Positions 1-5,858 of a stretch of DNA of 6,701 nt are shown piece after piece. Source of the DNA: Planctomycetota bacterium (GTDB taxonomy: Bacteria; Planctomycetota; Planctomycetia; Pirellulales; UBA7805). Every line of letters begins with the position of its first letter. Position 1 is the first letter of the stretch. A program made the position numbers and the translations under genes. The notes beneath the pieces are model-generated. The model searched no databases. It worked only from the letters and a program-made list of their open reading frames with translations, and was not told the origin of the DNA. The stretch covers positions 1 through 6,701 of the forward strand of contig JAUWIQ010000112.1 of assembly GCA_030605285.1 (NCBI GenBank), read 5' to 3'.

Positions 1-1
1 C

Positions 2-31
2 ATCTGCACGGTTCTCAATGCGATGCGCTGA
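2..31 (+). other. Possible last codons of an upstream gene (ends in TGA)
   Basis: Reading from base 2 gives ICTVLNAMR and then a TGA at 29-31. A good hairpin terminator follows 55 bases later, as expected after the end of a plus-strand gene. The short tail vaguely resembles C-termini of some IS110-type transposases (a hydrophobic stretch followed by LNAM), but nine residues cannot identify a family. The other two plus frames stay open past this point, so the assignment is a guess. Nothing else with coding character is visible in 1-208. Confidence 0.15.
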
Positions 32-86
32 GGCGCCTTCTGAGGCGGGGGGCGACTGGGAGACGAGGACCTGGACTGCATCGACC

Positions 87-115
87 AAAAAAATTGCCGG
101 GAAGGCAATTTTTTT
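87..115. terminator. Bidirectional intrinsic terminator hairpin
   Basis: A perfect 12-bp inverted repeat (AAAAAAATTGCC at 87-98, GGCAATTTTTTT at 104-115) encloses a five-base loop GGGAA. The GC core is short (GCC/GGC), and the stem is flanked by seven A on one side and seven T on the other. It therefore reads as a U-tailed hairpin on either strand. It would insulate the gene at 209 from whatever lies to the left, and it could end a plus-strand gene stopping near base 31. The weak point is the small GC core, which makes this a moderate-strength stem. Confidence 0.7.
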
Positions 116-208
116 GACGCGGTGTACCTTGACCCGCCGTGCGAAGTGCTGTACGGTTTCCGACGGTAGACCGCTTCACCAAGGATCGTGCTTTTCAGGA
201 CTCCTCCC

Positions 209-1015
209 ATGCGTCGTATTTACGCCGACTGGATGATCTATCTGGTACTTCCCCTGCTCCTGGGCGGACTCGTCGGCATCCTGGTACTACTGCCGGTGAA
301 CGAGTTTGCCGATTTCCACGAGCACAACGATTATTACCGGGGCATATACGGCGATATTTCCGTGAGTCATTTTGTGACGCTCCGCATGGAAGAAGCCCTG
401 CGAGGCGATGCCCCGCGAAAACTTGCCTTCTACGCCATGCTCGGCGGCATCCTGGGACTTTTGACCGGGCTGCTCTATGGCGCGGTCAACCGGCGGACAC
501 GAAAAATTGAGCAACTTCAGACGGCGCTCGAGCAGGATGTCGCGGCCTTGATTGCGGGTGGCGAAAGCGGCAATGTGGAATTCAAGTCTTCACTCCGCTG
601 GGATCTCAAAAAAGGCGAGCGGAACCGGGCCCTCGAAGGCGTGATTCTCAAGACGCTGGCCGGTTTTATGAACTCCGAAGGGGGCACGCTCTTAATCGGA
701 GTCGCCGACGATGGCGGAGTAGTCGGGATCGAACACGACTATCCCACGCTGAAAAAAAAGGATAGCGACGGCTTTGAAGTGGCGTTGACGACGCTGGTGG
801 CCAATAAGATGGGTACCGCGAACTGTCGACTGGTCCATCCAATTTTTTATGAATTAACTGGCCATACGATTTGCCGGGTGATCGTTTCCGCTGCCCCACA
901 CCCGGTCTTCGTGACGCATGAGGGAACGCGGAAGTTTTATCTGCGGACCGGTGGCAGCACCCGCGAAATGGATATTGACCAGGCGATCGAGTTCATTGCC
1001 ACGCGGTGGCCGTAG
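209..1015 (+). CDS. Membrane-anchored AlbA_2 (Schlafen-type) domain protein
   Basis: The protein has 268 residues with two hydrophobic helices (about 9-29 and 72-93). Positive residues at the N-terminus (MRR) and after helix 2 (NRRTRK, 94-99) predict that both termini are cytoplasmic, with a loop of about 40 residues outside. A short helical linker leads to an AlbA_2/Schlafen-type domain from about 114 to 264. Visible motifs are ESGNVEFKSSL (119-129), the glycine-rich core GFMNSEGGTLLIGVADDGGVVGI (152-174, cited by position) and FYLRTGGSTREM near the end. AlbA_2 domains are associated with nucleic-acid binding or putative nucleotide binding, often in regulators, and some relatives are nucleases. 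Here there is no C-terminal ATPase-like or HTH module. The ATG at 209 is chosen because AGGA (197-200) lies eight bases upstream. A GTG at 188 would add seven residues but lacks such a site. The substrate is unknown. No partner gene sits on the same strand nearby. Confidence 0.8.
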   Translation: MRRIYADWMIYLVLPLLLGGLVGILVLLPVNEFADFHEHNDYYRGIYGDISVSHFVTLRMEEALRGDAPRKLAFYAMLGGILGLLTGLLYGAVNRRTRKIEQLQTALEQDVAALIAGGESGNVEFKSSLRWDLKKGERNRALEGVILKTLAGFMNSEGGTLLIGVADDGGVVGIEHDYPTLKKKDSDGFEVALTTLVANKMGTANCRLVHPIFYELTGHTICRVIVSAAPHPVFVTHEGTRKFYLRTGGSTREMDIDQAIEFIATRWP

Positions 1016-1068
1016 TCGATCTCACGCGGTGGCCCTAGTCGATCGCACGCGGTGGCCCTAGTCGATCT
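1000..1068. repeat. Three tandem copies of a 23-bp repeat across the stop codon
   Basis: Copies lie at 1000-1022, 1023-1045 and 1046-1068 with no spacers. Each begins CACGCGGTGGCC and ends TAGTCGATC plus one base. The copies differ only at unit position 13 (G in copy 1, C in copies 2 and 3) and at the last base (T, G, T). Copy 1 contains the last four codons (TRWP) and TAG stop of the AlbA_2 gene, so copies 2 and 3 repeat a TRWP-stop string downstream. The array fills most of the convergent gap between this gene and the MFS gene. The likely origin is tandem duplication by slippage. A role in transcript ending is possible, but no U-tract is visible. Confidence 0.9.
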
Positions 1069-1106
1069 ACAGCCCCAAGCCGGGCACCGGTTCGCGCAGC
1101 ATGCGC

Positions 1107-2414
1107 TCAAGACTCGACGTTGAGGCGTCCCGTGATCGCCTCGGCACTCGCCTTTTGTCGCGGTTCGCTGAGTCTGAGGGTCTGCAGCCAGCCGGCGAAC
1201 AGCAGCACCGTAACCCCAAAGAAGACCTCCTCAAAGCCCCAGTAGTCGATCGCCAACCCGACCAGGGGCGCAATCATCATCGGTGCCGCGACACAGAGCC
1301 CCAAGGTACTCAGATAGCGAGGGTAGTTGTTGGCCGGGGCCAATTCCAGCGTATAGTTTTGCAGCGTCCGCAGGGTGATCGGCGAAAGGCCGATCAAGAC
1401 AAACACGCCCCAGTAATTGCTCTGCCCGAATTGCTCGAAGTGGGCCAGGGTCAATGCCGCCGGTGGCAGCAGGCAGAGGCCCAGGAGCAACAGCCTGAGT
1501 ACCAGACGATTGCCGCGCCAGTCGGCCAGCAGGCCTGCCACCAGACTGAACACGGCCGTCCCCGCATTCTGGACGATGACCCAGAAAATCAGGTCCGAGA
1601 ATTCAAACTCGAACCGCGCGTGGCCGAGTGCTTGATAATGGGGAAAGAGTACAAAGGAGGTCCCGAAAAAAAAAGCGACCCAGGCCACGCGTTGGAAGGC
1701 AATATCTCTGCTGAGAATGTTCCAGGACTCGGCAACATGGAAAACGCCCTCTTGCGGCTGCTGTTGCGGGTCGTCGCTCGGCTCGACCAACCTCGATGCA
1801 ATCAGGGCGCTCAGCAAAAAGAAGAACGCGGAACAAGCAAAGATCCAATGGAAATCACCACCGCCACTGTGGAGCCAGGAGGGCAAGAGGACGGCCGCCC
1901 CCACGATGGCAACGGCGGCGCCTCCCACATTACCGAGCAGCATCAAGCGGCCCCGCCGCGTAGCCCGCACCAATTTTCCTTGCAGCGTTCCAAAACCGAG
2001 CTGGGTCATTCCCGCACAGGAAAAAAACGATGCGTAGACTGCAAGAAATAAAATGGGCATCCACGTCGCGGCCTGACCGCCGGCGATCATCCAGAACAGC
2101 GAAAGGATCGCAAAGCATGCAGACATCCCGCAGATCGTTACGCAAAGTCCCCATTTCTTCCGCTTCAGTTGATTGAAGCGGTGACTCAACAGCCAGGGAG
2201 AGAGACTGTAGGCGGCCCGAGAGAACATCGGCAAAAAGCCGCGCAACCAGGCGGCCCCGCCCATGGTATCGAGGACCACCGGCATGATGATACTCTCGGT
2301 CTTGAAGATCCAACCGGTACGGATCATGATCTGGACTAGGCCGAGGGTCCAGAAGTTCCGCCCCGCATGCTCGACAGTTGTCTCCTGTGAGGGCGAATCC
2401 GGATCAGGCTTCAT
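1107..2414 (-). CDS. Major facilitator superfamily (MFS) transporter
   Basis: This 435-residue protein is very hydrophobic, with about twelve predicted helices, a normal size for an MFS carrier. The half-repeats are joined by a hydrophilic central segment around 209-241 (EPSDDPQQQPQEG). An MFS-type signature for the loop after helix 8 is seen as GLLADWRGNRLVLR (294-307). The loop around 146-156 (GKLVRATRRGRLM) is strongly basic, as expected for a cytoplasmic face. The substrate cannot be read from the sequence. The ATG at 2414 lies inside the end of the preceding gene: the two reading frames overlap by 11 bases (2404-2414). No clear Shine-Dalgarno sequence is visible, so translational coupling is likely. 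A run of nine T encodes FFF (248-250). The gene converges with the AlbA_2 gene across a 91-base gap that holds the 23-bp repeats. A weak hairpin (AGCCGG/CCGGTT, 1078-1092) follows the stop without a U-tract. Confidence 0.85.
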   Translation of the reverse strand: MKPDPDSPSQETTVEHAGRNFWTLGLVQIMIRTGWIFKTESIIMPVVLDTMGGAAWLRGFLPMFSRAAYSLSPWLLSHRFNQLKRKKWGLCVTICGMSACFAILSLFWMIAGGQAATWMPILFLAVYASFFSCAGMTQLGFGTLQGKLVRATRRGRLMLLGNVGGAAVAIVGAAVLLPSWLHSGGGDFHWIFACSAFFFLLSALIASRLVEPSDDPQQQPQEGVFHVAESWNILSRDIAFQRVAWVAFFFGTSFVLFPHYQALGHARFEFEFSDLIFWVIVQNAGTAVFSLVAGLLADWRGNRLVLRLLLLGLCLLPPAALTLAHFEQFGQSNYWGVFVLIGLSPITLRTLQNYTLELAPANNYPRYLSTLGLCVAAPMMIAPLVGLAIDYWGFEEVFFGVTVLLFAGWLQTLRLSEPRQKASAEAITGRLNVES

Positions 2415-2676
2415 CGGAGGGATCGTCTTTATTGTAGAAGATCATCCCGACTAGCCAGGCGGAGAGGACTAAGGCACCAGCCCAGCCCAACGGTAAGATC
2501 ACAATGAGCAACCAAGTTTTTTTGTCGATAAAATCCAATTCCAACTCAAAAAGCGTGCTGACGACTCCCAGGATGGCAAACATGATTACCAGCCTCAGCA
2601 AAAAAAGCGGGACACCCGAGATTCTCTTCCGTGCGGGGGATTTGGCGCTTTGGGAGTCGGGACTTGGTGACGACAC
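2404..2676 (-). CDS. Small two-helix membrane protein upstream of MFS gene
   Basis: With a GTG start at 2676 the product has 90 residues. It has a basic, Ser/Pro-rich N-terminus (to about 21), a first membrane helix at 22-43 (VPLFLLRLVIMFAILGVV), an acidic linker ELELDFIDKK, a second helix at 54-81 and an acidic tail NKDDPSDEA. I do not recognise a family. GTG is preferred because GGAGG (2682-2686) stands five bases upstream. The in-frame ATG at 2718 would give 104 residues, but it lacks a ribosome-binding site and falls within or next to the candidate -10 element, so it may not be transcribed. The 3' end overlaps the MFS start by 11 bases, so the two products are probably made together. The small protein could be an accessory or assembly partner of the transporter, which is inference from position only. 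Confidence 0.65.
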   Translation of the reverse strand: MSSPSPDSQSAKSPARKRISGVPLFLLRLVIMFAILGVVSTLFELELDFIDKKTWLLIVILPLGWAGALVLSAWLVGMIFYNKDDPSDEA

Positions 2677-2681
2677 GGCAA

Positions 2682-2686
2682 CCTCC
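2682..2686 (-). promoter_or_regulatory. Ribosome-binding site deciding a GTG start
   Basis: On the minus strand GGAGG is followed by five bases and then GTG (2676-2674). It is the only strong Shine-Dalgarno match near the 5' end of the small membrane protein gene and supports the shorter start over the ATG at 2718. Confidence 0.6.
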
Positions 2687-2718
2687 AACAGGCAGTTGTA
2701 GTGAACCGGCAAGACCAT

Positions 2719-2746
2719 AGAATGACGGTTTTGGTGCCGTTGTCAA
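2719..2746 (-). promoter_or_regulatory. Candidate sigma-70-type promoter for small membrane protein/MFS unit
   Basis: The minus strand has a perfect TTGACA (2746-2741), then 16 bases, then CATTCT (2724-2719), which matches the -10 consensus at three of six positions. An alternative -10, TTCTAT (2722-2717), has an 18-base spacer. Initiation would fall near 2710-2712, giving a leader of about 35 bases before the GTG start. The -35 lies within a near-palindrome GTTGTCAAC (2739-2747), so TTGTCA also reads on the plus strand toward the SpoIIAA-like gene, but no good -10 is seen in that direction. Planctomycete promoters are not always consensus-like. Confidence 0.35.
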
Positions 2747-2816
2747 CCGATTACGGGCATTCGATCTTGCGGAAACTCACAGCAAGTGAATCGGACATTA
2801 GAAGGAGACAATTGAA

Positions 2817-3176
2817 ATGGCAGTTGAACTGGTCGAAGTCGCCGGCGGGAAGATTTTAGAAATTCGTGTCACTGGAAAACTGACGAAGGAAGATTACGAA
2901 CATTTTGTGCCGCGTACCGAAGAGTTGATGAAAGAGAGCAAGGTAAAAATTCTGATGTCGATGCACGATTTTTCCGGCTGGGAAATGGGAGCCCTCTGGG
3001 AGGATATCAAATTTGACATCAAACATTTCAGCGACATAGAAAAACTGGCCCTCGTCGGTGAGAAACAGTGGGAAAAAGGGATGGCGATGTTCTGCAAACC
3101 CTTTACCACTGCCAAAGTCGAATACTTCGATCAGAGCGAAATCGAAAAGGCCCGAGCGTGGCTGGCTGAGGATTAA
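2817..3176 (+). CDS. SpoIIAA-like (STAS-fold) domain protein
   Basis: This 119-residue soluble protein matches the SpoIIAA-like family (Pfam SpoIIAA-like, PF11964) over its whole length and at its usual size. Recognisable family features are the opening beta-strand pair ending VTGKLTKEDYEHFVP (18-32), the strand KILMSMHDFSGWEMGALWED (44-63), KFDIKHFSDIEKLALVGEKQW (65-85, cited by position), and the closing PFTTAKVEYFDQSEIEKARAWL (95-116, cited by position). The family has a lipid-binding-like STAS fold. Its cellular role is poorly defined, and the phosphorylated serine context of true anti-anti-sigma factors is not evident here. A strong GAAGGAGA (2801-2808) precedes the ATG. It is a single gene, divergent from the small membrane protein/MFS unit and convergent with the DUF6868-like gene, whose stop codon overlaps its own. 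Local GC content is clearly lower than in the flanking genes. Confidence 0.85.
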   Translation: MAVELVEVAGGKILEIRVTGKLTKEDYEHFVPRTEELMKESKVKILMSMHDFSGWEMGALWEDIKFDIKHFSDIEKLALVGEKQWEKGMAMFCKPFTTAKVEYFDQSEIEKARAWLAED

Positions 3177-3418
3177 TCGGCCAGTACCAACAGGGCGATC
3201 CAGGGGACCAGATTCAGCATGAAGGTTGCGAGCTTGTACTGCCCCATCAAGCGGTAGTTGATCGCAGCAAATTGCTCTTTTGAAATCGCAAACAAGCGGG
3301 AATGTACCCCGTAGATCTGGTCTTTTGCGCACAAAAAGGCAGCAAACCAAAAAAATAACACGCCCGCATTAAAAATAAAGCACCACATCAGAAAGTCCGA
3401 GAGCTCTCTCATCTGCAT
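3173..3418 (-). CDS. DUF6868-like small membrane protein
   Basis: This 81-residue protein has two hydrophobic helices (about 9-30 and 62-79). Between them is a conserved-looking amphipathic middle that reads KDQIYGVHSRLFAISKEQFAA and continues to INYRLMGQYK (32-62 overall, cited by position). The layout FLxWCxxxNxGxLxFW, then YxxHxxxFxIS, then KxxxFxLNLVPWxAL is the one I associate with the DUF6868 family of small bacterial membrane proteins, whose function is unknown. The ATG at 3418 has GGGAGG (3425-3430) six bases upstream. A second ATG two codons later is less well spaced. Its TAA (3175-3173) shares TTAA with the TAA of the opposing SpoIIAA-like gene. Upstream lies an array of three 13-bp repeats that may influence its expression. 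Confidence 0.75.
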   Translation of the reverse strand: MQMRELSDFLMWCFIFNAGVLFFWFAAFLCAKDQIYGVHSRLFAISKEQFAAINYRLMGQYKLATFMLNLVPWIALLVLAD

Positions 3419-3430
3419 GGTAAGCCTCCC

Positions 3431-3469
3431 TATCGATGGTCTTTATCGAGGGTCTTTATCGAGGGTCTT
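3431..3469. repeat. Three tandem copies of a 13-bp repeat
   Basis: Copies are TATCGATGGTCTT (3431-3443) and TATCGAGGGTCTT (3444-3456 and 3457-3469). Only the first copy differs, by one base. On the minus strand, the sense of the small membrane gene, the array reads AAGACCCTCGATA repeated. It ends one base before that gene's GGGAGG ribosome-binding site. Two junctions create GATAAA, a fair -10-like hexamer, but no matching -35 is spaced correctly. The array may be an operator, a leader element or a simple slippage product. There are no spacers, so it is not a CRISPR. Confidence 0.85.
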
Positions 3470-3493
3470 TGAACAACGCCTGCTTCGCCCCAA

Positions 3494-3514
3494 CGTTACT
3501 GCCCTATCGTAACG
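3494..3514. other. Small inverted repeat between synthase and small membrane gene
   Basis: CGTTAC (3494-3499) and GTAACG (3509-3514) could form a 6-bp stem with a nine-base loop. It lies 19 bases beyond the stop codon of the pseudouridine synthase gene on the minus strand. There is no U-tract after it, so it is at best a weak or factor-assisted terminator. It could also be chance. Confidence 0.25.
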
Positions 3515-3532
3515 AAGTAGCCCAGCTTTTAC

Positions 3533-4249
3533 CTAGAGCGGTTCGTCGCGAAGGTCGAAGGGATCCCAGGCGGCCGTTAGGGGCGCCTCGACATCGACCC
3601 GCTCACTACTCATCGGATGGCGAAACGAGAGCAAGCGACCGTGGAGGGCAATGCTCCGCAACCTTTCATCGGGATGCTGCGTGCCGAAGGGCAGTTGTGC
3701 CCCGTAGAGCCCATCGCCCAGGATCGGATGACCCCGCGAGGCGGCCTGCAGGCGGATCTGGTGCATGCGGCCCGTCTCCAACTCAAATTCCAACCAGCTG
3801 CCGTGGGGTGTTTCGCCCAGGGTACGATACGTGAGCCGGGCCTGACGTGCCCCCTCATGATCGGGCAGAACGATTTCACAGCGGGGCTGCCCCGGGATTT
3901 TTCGCATCGCGTCCTCCCATGTGCCCTCCCGGGGAGTCACCTTGCCCTCGACAACTGCCCAATAGACCTTGCGGACCGTGCGGCCTGAAAACTGTTCGCT
4001 GATGCGGCGGCAGGCCCGCACGTGCCGGGCAACAACCAACGCGCCGGAAACCGGACGATCCAAGCGGTGCGGCACCCCCAGGTAGATGTTGCCCTGTTTG
4101 CCGTCTCTCGCCTTGAGAAATTCCTTGACGCGCCGCTCCAGACTATCGATCCCGGCGGGGGCCTGGGTCAAAAGCCCGCTCGGCTTGTTCACGACCAGAC
4201 AGGGCCCCTGCGCGTATAAGAGATCGATGTCCGCGGCATTCCCAGACAA
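3533..4249 (-). CDS. RluA-family RNA pseudouridine synthase
   Basis: This 238-residue protein is a catalytic-domain-only member of the RluA/PseudoU_synth_2 family (PF00849), without an N-terminal S4 domain. Motifs in order are LVVNKPSGLLTQ (18-29), the catalytic motif HRLDRPVSGALVVAR (61-75) with Asp64 as the expected catalytic aspartate, KVYWAVVEG (94-102) and ELETGRMHQIRLQAASRGHP (156-175), the conserved RxHQIR segment. It would isomerise uridines in rRNA or tRNA in the cytoplasm. The target site cannot be told from sequence alone, and subfamilies of this size include RluC/RluD-like and TruC-like enzymes. The start is TTG at 4249, supported by GGGAG (4257-4261) seven bases upstream. No in-frame ATG lies nearby. 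The gap to the DUF1501 stop is 74 bases with no clear terminator, so readthrough from that operon is possible. Confidence 0.9.
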   Translation of the reverse strand: MSGNAADIDLLYAQGPCLVVNKPSGLLTQAPAGIDSLERRVKEFLKARDGKQGNIYLGVPHRLDRPVSGALVVARHVRACRRISEQFSGRTVRKVYWAVVEGKVTPREGTWEDAMRKIPGQPRCEIVLPDHEGARQARLTYRTLGETPHGSWLEFELETGRMHQIRLQAASRGHPILGDGLYGAQLPFGTQHPDERLRSIALHGRLLSFRHPMSSERVDVEAPLTAAWDPFDLRDEPL

Positions 4250-4256
4250 TCACTTG

Positions 4257-4261
4257 CTCCC
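4257..4261 (-). promoter_or_regulatory. Ribosome-binding site supporting a TTG start
   Basis: GGGAG on the minus strand lies seven bases before the TTG at 4249. The first good in-frame methionine is far downstream, past the conserved NKPSG and HRLD motifs, so the TTG is needed to keep the family core intact. Confidence 0.55.
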
Positions 4262-4323
4262 GCTCGCGGACAAACAGCGCACGCCCCACGCGTCGCAGTG
4301 GCGTCGTCGCAGCGCGAACAGGC

Positions 4324-5793
4324 TCAGGCAAACAACGTGGTGACCGCGTCGCTCTTGACCAGTTCGCGCGGCTGGTTGAGGTGGTTGTGGACGATCGACC
4401 GTGGATTGATACCGAAGGCGTGATAGATCGTGGCCAGCAGTTCCCCCGGATGGACCGGATCTTCCAGTGGCGACGAGCCGGTGCTGTCGCTCTTCCCATG
4501 GACATTGCCACGTTTGATGCCCGCCCCGGCGATGACCCCCGTGTAGCAATAGGGCCAGTGATCGCGACCATCGGCACTGTTGTTGTTGCCCGAGGTACTC
4601 ACCCCCTTCTGCGGACTGCGGCCAAACTCACCGACCGCCACCACAAGCGTCTCTTCCAGCAGGCCTTTTTCGTCCAGATCCGAGATCAGGGCGGCGAGGC
4701 CACTGTCGAGCATCGGTGCCGACTGATCTTTCATCCGATTGGAAAGTCCCACGTGATGGGCCCAGGAGTGATTGTCGGAATTCGCCACCTTGGGCCAGAC
4801 CACTTCCACCACCCGGGTGCCCGCCTCGATCAACCGGCGAGCGAGCAAGCAGCTCTGCCCGAAGGTATTGCGGCCATAACGGTCCCGCATATCGACCGAC
4901 TCCCGCTCCAGCGCAAACGCATCCCGCGCCCGACCCGAAACGATGAGATTGAGTGCCTGGTCGTAATAACCATTGAGTTTGTAATTCGCCACCGCTTTAT
5001 CGATCTTGGGCATTCCCGAGCTGATCACCTCCCGCAACCGCGCCCGTCGCTGCAAGCGATCCGCGAAGACCTCGGGATGCAGTTTGAGATCGTCGATCTT
5101 GATACGATCCATTTTGGTCATATCCATGTCATCGCCCGTCGGATAGAGCGTGTAGGGATCGTAGGCCTTGCCGAGAAAACCCGCCGTCCCCCCCTTGCCT
5201 ACCACATTGCTCTCCTGCAACGGGCGCGGCAGCATCACGAAGGGGAGCATCGGTTGCTCGGTCGGTCGCAGACGAATCAACTGGGCGCCGAAGTTGGGAA
5301 AATCTTTAGGACTCGGCGGCTCGAGTTGTCCCGAGGGACTCACCTTGTCGGTGGTGTAACCGGTCATCATCTGATAGATCGCGGCGGTGTGATTGAAAAG
5401 CCCTTTAGACGTGTAGCTCATCGCACGAATCATCGTGAACTTGTCGTTCACCTTGGCAAGCTGCGGTAAATTCTCCGTAAATTTGACGCCGGGAATTTGC
5501 GTCGAAATCGGTTTGAAGCCACTCCGCACGTTGTCCGGCACGTTCTCCTTGGGATCCCAAAGATCGAGATGACTCGGCCCACCCTGCAAGTAGCAGAGGA
5601 TGATGCTTTTGGCCTTGCCCCAACCTGGGCCTCCCCCGGCCCCGGACGTACTGGCCGAGGCCTGCAACTCCAACATGGAACCGAGCCCCAGGCCCAGCAT
5701 CCCGGCACCTCCCACACGCAATAGATCGCGACGGCTCACGCCAAGCTGACGATCACACAAATCTTTGGCGACTTGGCCTGGAATGACGAGCAT
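4324..5793 (-). CDS. DUF1501 family protein with Tat signal peptide
   Basis: This 489-residue protein belongs to the DUF1501 family (PF07394), which is abundant in Planctomycetes and related to the alkaline phosphatase/sulfatase fold. A twin-arginine signal is visible: SRRDLLR (20-26) followed by the hydrophobic stretch [15 protein letters not shown] (27-41). The product should therefore be exported folded, probably to the periplasm. Family motifs are [16 protein letters not shown] (67-82), FTMIRAMSY (119-127), DNHSWAHH (340-347), [10 protein letters not shown] (385-394) and [21 protein letters not shown] (409-429, cited by position). His and Asp residues in these motifs may bind metal, by analogy with the superfamily. 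The biochemical role is not established. The ATG at 5793 has GAGGAG (5801-5806) seven bases upstream. It follows the DUF1553-type gene by 65 bases on the same strand, the usual planctomycete pairing, so the two are likely cotranscribed and act on the same extracellular or periplasmic substrate. Confidence 0.93.
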   Translation of the reverse strand: MLVIPGQVAKDLCDRQLGVSRRDLLRVGGAGMLGLGLGSMLELQASASTSGAGGGPGWGKAKSIILCYLQGGPSHLDLWDPKENVPDNVRSGFKPISTQIPGVKFTENLPQLAKVNDKFTMIRAMSYTSKGLFNHTAAIYQMMTGYTTDKVSPSGQLEPPSPKDFPNFGAQLIRLRPTEQPMLPFVMLPRPLQESNVVGKGGTAGFLGKAYDPYTLYPTGDDMDMTKMDRIKIDDLKLHPEVFADRLQRRARLREVISSGMPKIDKAVANYKLNGYYDQALNLIVSGRARDAFALERESVDMRDRYGRNTFGQSCLLARRLIEAGTRVVEVVWPKVANSDNHSWAHHVGLSNRMKDQSAPMLDSGLAALISDLDEKGLLEETLVVAVGEFGRSPQKGVSTSGNNNSADGRDHWPYCYTGVIAGAGIKRGNVHGKSDSTGSSPLEDPVHPGELLATIYHAFGINPRSIVHNHLNQPRELVKSDAVTTLFA

Positions 5794-5858
5794 CGGTCTT
5801 CTCCTCGTTATTGGAATGAGACCCGGAAATCAATGCCGGGATAACCCTCGGTCAATTT

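Noticed and set aside
1..86. Left edge as a transposase end or insertion-sequence boundary
   Set aside because: Only nine residues are readable and no terminal inverted repeat or target duplication can be seen. It is kept only as a low-confidence tail.
139..510. Plus-strand open frame of 123 codons overlapping the AlbA_2 gene
   Set aside because: It is out of frame with a gene that has membrane helices and domain motifs, and its Arg/Pro-rich product is typical of a shadow frame.
1000..1068. Possible CRISPR array
   Set aside because: The 23-bp units are directly adjacent without spacers. The same holds for the 13-bp units at 3431-3469.
1242..1251. Extra copy of GTAGTCGATC from the 23-bp repeat inside the MFS gene
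   Set aside because: Only ten bases match, they lie within conserved coding sequence (AIDYWG), and the rest of the unit is absent. Chance is likely.
1101..2051. Long plus-strand open frame of 316 codons
   Set aside because: It lies wholly antisense to the MFS gene, has no membrane or domain pattern, and is rich in Gln/Arg/His as expected of a shadow frame in GC-rich DNA.
2856..3350. Minus-strand open frame of 164 codons
   Set aside because: It is antisense to the SpoIIAA-like gene and out of frame with the DUF6868-like gene. Both of those have good ribosome-binding sites and family matches.
4381..5469. Long plus-strand open frame of 362 codons
   Set aside because: It is antisense to the DUF1501 gene, which has clear family motifs and a Tat signal. 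Its translation is rich in His/Arg/Ile with no recognisable domain.
5822..5840. Inverted repeat CCCGG/CCGGG between the DUF1553-type and DUF1501 genes
   Set aside because: The stem is only 5 bp with a nine-base loop and no U-tract. It is unlikely to terminate, and the genes appear to be cotranscribed.
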